6,837 nt of DNA from Pseudomonadota bacterium. GTDB taxonomy: Bacteria > Pseudomonadota > Alphaproteobacteria > Rs-D84. The notes beneath the pieces were generated by a model that saw only the letters and a program-made list of their open reading frames with translations, did no database searches and was not told where the DNA came from. Positions within the stretch are counted from its first letter, which is position 1. Every line of letters starts with the position of its first letter. Of this stretch, positions 1-5,647 are shown piece after piece. The position numbers and the translations under genes are program-made. The stretch lies in assembly GCA_030531915.1 (NCBI GenBank), contig JAUNMD010000052.1, forward strand, positions 1-6,837, read 5' to 3'.

Positions 1-1614
1 AAGCTGCCGTTGTCGTTGCCGGGTTTGCCGCCATCGCCGCAAACGAAGGTCCTGGTGTCGAATCGGGCACTGGAAGGGGACGTCTGGTACCTTCCGCAGG
101 GCTTTGACGGCCCGGAGGTGACGGTGCGGATGTCGCTGACCGTCGACCTTCCCACGGGCGCGACGCCCTGCCTCCGCTACATGAGCGACCAGAGGCTGTG
201 GTTGCGGGACGCGAACGGACGTCTACGCTCCGACGGCTGGTACTTCAGGTGGCATCAGACCAACCAGCTGGACATCGCGACGGCGGACGTCATCACCCCC
301 GGACGTCCGTTCGTCCTTGAGGTTGTCCGAAAGAACGGCGGCCTGGACGTCTCGGTGGATGGTCTCCGCCTTTGGCGGCTGGAGAAGGATCCCTGGCCGT
401 TCGGCTGGATCGGCTTCGAGCCGCACGGGGCGAAGATCCGCATCCATGAGGTGCGCGTGACGGCGGAGACGTTCACGCGGCCGGGACGCGACGATCCGGC
501 GCGTCAGCTGCGGAAGATTGGAGAGGGCGTCCGCCTCGGCAAGACGTTCCCGCTCGTGGACATCTCGTCCGAGACAGCGCGGCAGTCCGTCATCGCTGCC
601 GGGACGGAGACCGACTACCAGGGGCATCCGACGGCGGGCATCCTCGAAGACGGGCGGACGATTCTGGTGACCTGGACGGCGGGGCACGGCGGGCCGATGA
701 CGCATCTGGCCGAATCGAAGGATGGCGGCGTGACGTGGACACAGGTCGAGAACCGCTTGCCGGACGGCTCTGGAAACATGGTGAACTGTCCGAGCATCTA
801 CCGTCTCGCGGATCCGTCCGGACATCGCCGCTACTGGATCTTCGCCGCGCTCACCTGGCCGACCGCGCTGGAGACGATGATGCCCCGCATCATGAGCGAG
901 GACGACGGCTTGACGTGGAAGCGGATGCCTCCGCTCGGCCGCGACTTCGCCTGTGTCATGACCTTCTCGTCGATGGTGCGCCTGAAAGACGGCTCCTACC
1001 TCGCGGCCTACCATCGGGGACGCGATACCGTGGACTGTCCGCGCCAGGTCCTGACGTCCGTGACACGCGACGGGGGCTTCACCTGGTCAAGGCCGAAGCT
1101 GGTCTTTTCGGGCGAACGCGACTGCTGCGAGCCGTGCGTCTTCCGTTCGCCGGACGGCAAGACGCTGGCGATGTTGCTACGGACGGAAGGCCGCTGGAGT
1201 TCGAGCCTCATGAGCTTCTCGTCGGACGAGGGCGCAACGTGGTCAGTGCCCGTCGAGACGCACTGGGCGCTGACGGGCGACCGCCATCAGGTGTTGCAGC
1301 TGCCGGACGGCCGCCTGTTCGTCGCGTTCCGCGACATGGCGCCGAATTCCCCCGCGAAGGGCAGTTTCGTCGGCTGGGTCGGCACGTTCGACGAACTGCG
1401 CCACGCCCGGCAGGGCAATTCCTACCGGATCAAGCTGCTGCACAACTACGACGGGTGCGACAGCGGTTATCCGGGACTTGTGATGACGGCGGACGGCACG
1501 ATCGTCGCCGTGACCTATCTCAAGTACTGGAACGACAAGCGTCGCCAGTCCGTCGTCGCCACGCGGTTCGAGGTGTCCGAAACCGACCGGATGGCTTCCG
1601 ATCTCAAGAAATGA
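1..1614 (+). CDS. Sialidase-fold (BNR/Asp-box) exported glycosidase-like protein, 5' partial
   Basis: The frame is open to the left edge, so the true start and any signal peptide lie upstream; a TTG at position 10 is not a convincing start. About 537 codons are visible. Bases 70-470 encode a beta-rich jelly-roll-like domain, ending in a WIGFEPHG segment like those closing DUF1080/LamG-type folds. The rest is a beta-propeller with four Asp boxes (S/T-x-D-x-G-x-T-W): SKDGGVTW at 715-738, SEDDGLTW at 895-918, TRDGGFTW at 1063-1086 and SSDEGATW at 1219-1242. The GHPTAGILEDGR segment near 622-657 resembles the opening of the BNR_2 sialidase family rather than the FRIP motif of classical GH33 enzymes. 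A later DSGYPG segment near 1459-1476 resembles the region near the catalytic tyrosine/arginine in sialidases. It probably removes a terminal sugar from a glycan; sialic acid is not assured, since related propellers act on other sugars. The gene ends 23 bases before the next one. Confidence 0.85.
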   Translation, partial: KLPLSLPGLPPSPQTKVLVSNRALEGDVWYLPQGFDGPEVTVRMSLTVDLPTGATPCLRYMSDQRLWLRDANGRLRSDGWYFRWHQTNQLDIATADVITPGRPFVLEVVRKNGGLDVSVDGLRLWRLEKDPWPFGWIGFEPHGAKIRIHEVRVTAETFTRPGRDDPARQLRKIGEGVRLGKTFPLVDISSETARQSVIAAGTETDYQGHPTAGILEDGRTILVTWTAGHGGPMTHLAESKDGGVTWTQVENRLPDGSGNMVNCPSIYRLADPSGHRRYWIFAALTWPTALETMMPRIMSEDDGLTWKRMPPLGRDFACVMTFSSMVRLKDGSYLAAYHRGRDTVDCPRQVLTSVTRDGGFTWSRPKLVFSGERDCCEPCVFRSPDGKTLAMLLRTEGRWSSSLMSFSSDEGATWSVPVETHWALTGDRHQVLQLPDGRLFVAFRDMAPNSPAKGSFVGWVGTFDELRHARQGNSYRIKLLHNYDGCDSGYPGLVMTADGTIVAVTYLKYWNDKRRQSVVATRFEVSETDRMASDLKK

Positions 1615-1625
1615 AACAGAATGCC

Positions 1626-1632
1626 AAGGAGG
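1626..1632 (+). promoter_or_regulatory. Shine-Dalgarno site for the double LamG gene
   Basis: AAGGAGG lies 5 bases before the ATG at 1638. This perfect site fixes the start there. The same frame stays open far upstream (to about 735) inside the preceding gene, but that extension is an accidental by-product of GC-rich sequence. The following codons encode a signal peptide, which supports the choice. Confidence 0.85.
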
Positions 1633-1637
1633 TATAT

Positions 1638-4211
1638 ATGAACATGAAGAAGACGATTACGACGATCACCGCAGCCGTCGGCCTGTCGGCCGTGGCCACA
1701 CCGCTCGCAGAAGAGGGTCTTCAGGCCCTGTGGAGTGCAACGTCCGAAGCGAGTATCCAGAAGGGGACGGGGTCGGAAGGGGCTTATGCTGTCACGTATG
1801 TCAACGGCTGGACGAGTTCCGGCAACTGTGCGGTGACGCTGGGATGCGAGACGAACACGGCCGAGCGCCCCTACTTCTGCGAACGCGCATTCAGGCGCGC
1901 CGACGGCACGTATGCCGCGTCCGTGCGCATGAACTGGCGGCCGTATGCCGAGAGCTGGGACGGCAGCTCGCGGTATCAGCATCTCTACACGGCACCGGGA
2001 ACGGCGGTTGACTTCAATCTCGGAAACGACATGACTTGGTTCTTCCTGACGAACGTGAAGGAGAATTCCGGCGGAATGACGTTCTGGGGATTCACGAGAG
2101 GCGAGGGCGGGGACACACCGGCGCGGATCGGCATGTTCTCGCCGGGCAGCGACGGCGCCAATTTCCGTTCGTATGCGCTGAACAACGAGCTTGGCTGGAA
2201 AGGGAACTACGGGGGCGTCTATGGGAGTTCGATCTTGTGCGATGCGCGCATGGCCTCCTCGACGATGACGGTGGGGCGGAATGGCTGGAGCATGACGCTC
2301 GCGGATGCCCAGAATGTCTATCCGGCCCATCCGGCCCGTTTCGAGATTGGCGCGCACTACGATTTGATGGAGGCCCAATACCGTCCCTCCATGGACGTCG
2401 GAGCCCTCGTCATCTACAACCGCGCGCTCAACGACGCCGAGATGGCCATCGCCCGGACGACGCTCTGTGCCGAGTTCGGCATCGTGCTTTCCGGCGATTC
2501 CCGCGTGTATGAAGGGGGCACGGAGGCTGCGGGTTATTGGATCAAGGACGTGGTGGGCGTCGGATCGACGACGGCGGGCAACCTTCCCGGTCGCGCCGCC
2601 GTCTCCGGGTGGTCGGCGGACTGCCTGCGGCTTGAGGTCGCCTCCGGTCTGGACGGAGACGGGGACTACGTTTTCGCGGCACGGAAGAACGGCGTCGAGG
2701 GATGGACGTATGACGCGGCACTCGGCGACTACCGGACGGTCAGCGCCTGGCGGCTTGAGCGCCACGGCACGTCGGCGGGCTCGGTGCGCGTCTCCCTGCG
2801 CATGGCCTCGAATGACACGGGGCTTCGCTATACCTTGGTCATGAAAAAGGCGGATACCGAGGCGTATGAGCCCGTCGCGGCGGAAGCGGCGAGCGACACG
2901 GCGGCGGGCATTGTTTCCTTCATCCTCACGGACGAGGATCTGAAGACGGGAACGCTTCTTGCGCTTCTGCGGCAGGGCGGAACGGTGTCCATCGGACGTC
3001 CGATGGCGCGGTTCCGGGCGGACATGGGCGTGACGGCCGGGGAGGACGGCGTCGTGACGAAGTGGAAGAACCAGGGATCGCTGGGCGAGGCGATTGACGT
3101 GTCGAGCTTTTCCGGCAGCGTGATGCGCGTTGTTGGCGGGCTCGTCCGGGCCGATGGCACGCAGCACGACCTAATCCGATTCCCCGGTTACGGCTTTCTG
3201 CGGTCGACGGAGCAGACCACGCTCGGCATCACGGACGAGGTGAGCCTGTTCATGACCGTCTATCCGACAGACATCGGTCGTGCAGACGGCGCCGGCCATC
3301 CCGTCTTCGGACTGGAGCCGGTTTCGTGGGAACGGCTTGGGCCCTATGTCCTCAACAACGGAAAGGTTCGAGGCTTCGTGAACGGTCGGTATCATGAGTT
3401 CGGCACGCTGTCGAACAATGACTGGTTCCTGACCGACTTCAGCCGCAGCGGGAAGACGATCGATGGCGCGGTCAACGGCAATCCGCTGACCTCGACGACC
3501 GGGAATGATGCGCCCGCGACGGCGATGACCTATTTTGCCATCGGCGATTCCTTTGCCGCGTCCAACTGGGAATACTACAATCCGCCGTTTGTCGGCGACA
3601 TTGCGGAGGTGCGCGTCTACAACCGCCGACTGGACGACATGGAGCGCTTGATCGTTCGGGAAGAAATGTTGAGCTACTGCGGCAAGGCGTCGGCCAGTGC
3701 GCGGTTTGCCTCGGCCGAAGCCGACGCGCAGGGCTACGACCGTGACCTTGCGGCGGTCGGATCCCTTTCCGAGTCGGCGGGCGTTCCCGCCGTCCGGGCA
3801 CAGGACACGTCGGCGGAGTTGTCGCTGGCGGCGACGGAAAAGGAGGCGTTGACGGTCGGATGCTCCGTCGTCTTCGGGCACAACGGGCTGGATGACTGGA
3901 CGACGGATGACAGCGTGCGCGGAGGGGCGGTCTCGGAACGGCTTGCGCGCGTCTGGCGTGTCGTTCGGACGGGGACGGTCGGTTCTCCCATCCGTCTATC
4001 GTTCTCGATGAGGGAACAAAAAGATGGTAAGGGGTACCGGAGCCAGGGTTGGCGTCTACTGTATCGCGAACCAGGTTCATCCGTATTTCGCGTCCAGGGA
4101 ATCGAGCCGGTTGTGTCGGGGAACGTCGTGACCTTCACCCTGTCCGAGATGAACACGGGCTTCTACACGCTGGCCAACGTGCGCGGTGGAATCGTCTTCA
4201 TCATTCGGTAA
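1638..4211 (+). CDS. Secreted protein with two tandem LamG-like/beta-module units
   Basis: The protein has 857 residues. It starts with MNMKKTITTITAAVGLSAVA, a Sec signal peptide with a lysine pair and a short hydrophobic stretch; cleavage is probable near residues 20-25. Residues about 26-285 form a LamG/concanavalin-like jelly roll ending in VIYNRALNDAE, a typical closing strand and helix of that fold. Residues about 286-452 are a second module (DVVGVG at 304-309, W371 in AWRLER). Residues about 456-680 are another jelly roll ending in RVYNRRLDDME. Residues about 695-857 repeat the second module (W773 in VWRVVR, then FTLSEMNTGFYTLA). The second module resembles the domain often found after LamG in large secreted Bacteroidota/PVC proteins, which I believe is annotated DUF8202; that name is from memory. 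No catalytic motif, PEP-CTERM, autotransporter barrel or other anchor is visible. A carbohydrate-binding or surface role is inferred from the fold and the glycosidase neighbours. An alternate ATG at 1644 would drop two residues. Confidence 0.85.
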   Translation: MNMKKTITTITAAVGLSAVATPLAEEGLQALWSATSEASIQKGTGSEGAYAVTYVNGWTSSGNCAVTLGCETNTAERPYFCERAFRRADGTYAASVRMNWRPYAESWDGSSRYQHLYTAPGTAVDFNLGNDMTWFFLTNVKENSGGMTFWGFTRGEGGDTPARIGMFSPGSDGANFRSYALNNELGWKGNYGGVYGSSILCDARMASSTMTVGRNGWSMTLADAQNVYPAHPARFEIGAHYDLMEAQYRPSMDVGALVIYNRALNDAEMAIARTTLCAEFGIVLSGDSRVYEGGTEAAGYWIKDVVGVGSTTAGNLPGRAAVSGWSADCLRLEVASGLDGDGDYVFAARKNGVEGWTYDAALGDYRTVSAWRLERHGTSAGSVRVSLRMASNDTGLRYTLVMKKADTEAYEPVAAEAASDTAAGIVSFILTDEDLKTGTLLALLRQGGTVSIGRPMARFRADMGVTAGEDGVVTKWKNQGSLGEAIDVSSFSGSVMRVVGGLVRADGTQHDLIRFPGYGFLRSTEQTTLGITDEVSLFMTVYPTDIGRADGAGHPVFGLEPVSWERLGPYVLNNGKVRGFVNGRYHEFGTLSNNDWFLTDFSRSGKTIDGAVNGNPLTSTTGNDAPATAMTYFAIGDSFAASNWEYYNPPFVGDIAEVRVYNRRLDDMERLIVREEMLSYCGKASASARFASAEADAQGYDRDLAAVGSLSESAGVPAVRAQDTSAELSLAATEKEALTVGCSVVFGHNGLDDWTTDDSVRGGAVSERLARVWRVVRTGTVGSPIRLSFSMREQKDGKGYRSQGWRLLYREPGSSVFRVQGIEPVVSGNVVTFTLSEMNTGFYTLANVRGGIVFIIR
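1710..4208 (+). repeat. Protein-level tandem duplication of a LamG plus beta-module unit
   Basis: Two units of roughly 400 residues follow each other inside the gene at 1638-4211. Matching landmarks are the jelly-roll closures (VIYNRALNDAE near residue 263, RVYNRRLDDME near 657), a G-rich entry to the second module, and the tryptophan of AWRLER (W371) against VWRVVR (W773), 402 residues apart. I see no long identical DNA stretch, so the duplication is old or was assembled from diverged units. Unit borders are approximate. Confidence 0.6.
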
Positions 4212-4213
4212 AC

Positions 4214-4220
4214 GGGAGGG
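4214..4220 (+). promoter_or_regulatory. Shine-Dalgarno site for the mannanase gene
   Basis: GGGAGGG sits in the 14-base gap after the TAA at 4209-4211 and 5 bases before the ATG at 4226. It selects this start over the open frame running back to 4049, and the ATG is followed directly by a clear signal peptide. Confidence 0.8.
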
Positions 4221-4225
4221 CGAAC

Positions 4226-5527
4226 ATGAAGAACGTGATTCTGCTTGCGGCCCTGGCCGCATTACCCGCCTTGTACGCGGATGCGAAAATAAACGCGCGC
4301 GCCGGAAAGGGCGATACGTCACGACGCTCGTCCGACTCGAATGCGGAGAAGGTTCTCGCGAAACTGCGGGAGGTCGGCAGGTCGCCGAACTACTACTGGG
4401 CGTGGACGGACCCGTGGCTTTGGTATGGTGCCAAGGAGGGCGACATGCGCTTTGCCGAGGAGAAGGACGGCCGCCTTCGGCCGAAGCCGCTCGCCGACGT
4501 CAAGCTGACGTGCGACTACGTGAGCCGCTACTCGGACGGACGCCGTGCGCTGGTCAACTACATGGATCTCCTGTCCGTCGTCGGCACGTGGCAATCGCCG
4601 CGCTACTATGCCGTCAACCGCGCGAGCCTGACGGCGGCTGTCCAGAAGCAGTGGGTCGAGTTCGGCGCGGTCATGGTCTTCACCTGGCACATGGATCATC
4701 CGTATTGCACAAACGGATTTCCCCAGGCGTCCTATCGCTTCACGAGCATGGGTACGAACCGTAACGTCGTTCGCCAGATCTTGGACGGTACGGGCGACCC
4801 GTGCGGAACGGGAACGGCCGACGGCAAGAGCTACCGGACGGCGTTCAAGAACCCGCGTGCGTGGTTTCTCGCGCAGCTTGCGGACATCGCGGACTTCTTC
4901 AACGGGCTGAACGACCCCGAGACGGGAAAACCCATTCCCGTCATCCTGCGCTATCCGCATGAGGCGGACGGCTATTGGTTCTGGTGGGGCGACACCTGGT
5001 GTACCCCGGCGGAGCTCCGCGCGCTCAGTCGACTTGAGGCGGACTACCTGCGCCGCGCGTGCGGGCCGGACCGAATCCTCTTTGCCTACACGCCGGATCG
5101 GCACTGGAAGTCGTTCGGACGCGAGGGTGACACGGACAACACGTTCCTTGCGCGCTATCCCGGCGATGCCTATGTGGATATTCTCGGCATTGACGATTAC
5201 AGCATTGGCATCGGCAAGACGCAAGACGAGGCCGAAAGGTATCTGAAAGAGGCGATCGGTCGGTTGCGGCAGATGACGGCCTTTGCGTCCAAGCGCAATC
5301 AGCCCGTCTGGATTTCCGAGAGCGGCGGAAGCGGGAAGCGTGATGATTTCTGGGTGTATCTCCATCGTGCCGCGACGGCGAAGGGCGTGTCGTGTTCGGT
5401 CGTCGATGTCTGGTGCGGAGGCTGTGGCATGATGCCCGAGACGCCCGCCTCGGCCGAGGACGAAACGGCCTTCGCCCGCCGCCCCTGCGTCCTGATGGAA
5501 GGTTCCCGTGGCACCTCGTTCCGTTGA
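4226..5527 (+). CDS. Secreted GH26-type beta-1,4-mannanase
   Basis: The visible product has 433 residues. It opens with MKNVILLAALAALPALYADA, a Sec signal peptide with likely cleavage after YADA and no lipobox. The remainder is a GH26 (beta/alpha)8 barrel, a family of retaining endo-enzymes that cut the backbone of mannans. The acid/base is E246 in RYPHEADGYWFWWG, matching the family signature R-x-F-H-E-x-N-G-x-W-F-W-W-G with H245 conserved. The nucleophile is E365 in PVWISESGG. Y325 in DILGIDDY fits the conserved active-site tyrosine, and FTWHMDHP fits the conserved W-H strand upstream. Oddities are P for F before the HE pair, D for N after it, and a C-terminus that appears cut short: host-like coding sequence continues past the stop in other frames up to 5616. 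The catalytic domain itself is intact, so activity may survive. Other GH26 specificities (beta-1,3-xylanase, lichenase) are possible. The neighbouring alpha-galactosidase-like gene favours galactomannan. Confidence 0.88.
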   Translation: MKNVILLAALAALPALYADAKINARAGKGDTSRRSSDSNAEKVLAKLREVGRSPNYYWAWTDPWLWYGAKEGDMRFAEEKDGRLRPKPLADVKLTCDYVSRYSDGRRALVNYMDLLSVVGTWQSPRYYAVNRASLTAAVQKQWVEFGAVMVFTWHMDHPYCTNGFPQASYRFTSMGTNRNVVRQILDGTGDPCGTGTADGKSYRTAFKNPRAWFLAQLADIADFFNGLNDPETGKPIPVILRYPHEADGYWFWWGDTWCTPAELRALSRLEADYLRRACGPDRILFAYTPDRHWKSFGREGDTDNTFLARYPGDAYVDILGIDDYSIGIGKTQDEAERYLKEAIGRLRQMTAFASKRNQPVWISESGGSGKRDDFWVYLHRAATAKGVSCSVVDVWCGGCGMMPETPASAEDETAFARRPCVLMEGSRGTSFR

Positions 5528-5616
5528 AAATGAAAACGAACTTGTCTGCACGATGTGTTCGACTACCTCCATCCGCTGGCCCCGAAGGACCGCTCATCGA
5601 GGTGCAGTTGAAATGA
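5500..5616 (+). pseudogene. Frame-disrupted C-terminal tail of the mannanase gene
   Basis: Protein-like segments with the same G/C-ending codon preference as the genes continue across and past the TGA at 5525-5527, but in changing frames. They are RFPWHLVPLK at 5500-5529, NENELV at 5529-5546, HDVFDYLHPLAPKDR at 5549-5593 (back in the mannanase frame, beyond in-frame TGAs at 5525 and 5531), and LIEVQLK at 5593-5613 followed by TGA at 5614-5616. Every switch goes the same way: one base missing. Each could be filled by lengthening a short run or doubling a base (AA near 5499, AAAA at 5527-5530, C near 5546, C near 5593). Restored, the mannanase would end at 5616. This is either gene decay or clustered sequence error. 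Stitching frames always risks over-reading, so confidence is moderate. Confidence 0.5.
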
Positions 5617-5647
5617 AAGTCAAATTTGTAATCTCATTTTAGTCGCG
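5617..5647 (+). other. Short AT-rich intergenic gap
   Basis: These 31 bases between the disrupted mannanase tail and the next ATG are markedly richer in A/T than the rest of the window. TGTAAT at 5627-5632 resembles a -10 box, but no well-spaced -35 is present. AAATGA (5611-5616) and TCATTT (5634-5639) could form only a 6-base-pair stem. No ribosome binding site of the kind seen before the two upstream genes is visible. It may hold a weak promoter for the last gene. Confidence 0.3.

Noticed and set aside
223..1014. 263-codon open frame on the minus strand
   Set aside because: It is antisense to the sialidase-fold gene, including two Asp boxes; no ribosome binding site or known motif was seen.
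735..1637. Long upstream extension of the double LamG reading frame inside the first gene
   Set aside because: It overlaps the Asp-box gene in another frame, is arginine-rich without recognisable domains, and a perfect Shine-Dalgarno plus signal peptide place the start at 1638.
1515..3167. 550-codon open frame on the minus strand
   Set aside because: It is antisense to the signal peptide and the LamG domains and rich in R, H and P. This is the usual mirror of a GC-biased gene, with no domain of its own.
4319..5572. 417-codon open frame on the minus strand
   Set aside because: It is antisense to the GH26 gene, whose catalytic motifs are clear, and its composition is that of a shadow frame.
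5627..5632. TGTAAT as a promoter -10 box
   Set aside because: The nearest -35-like TTGAAA (5608-5613) is only 13 bases away and lies in the mannanase tail. It is kept only as a hint, not called as a promoter.
5611..5639. AAATGA/TCATTT inverted repeat as a possible terminator
   Set aside because: The stem is only 6 A/T-rich pairs with a 17-base loop and no following T tract, too weak for intrinsic termination.
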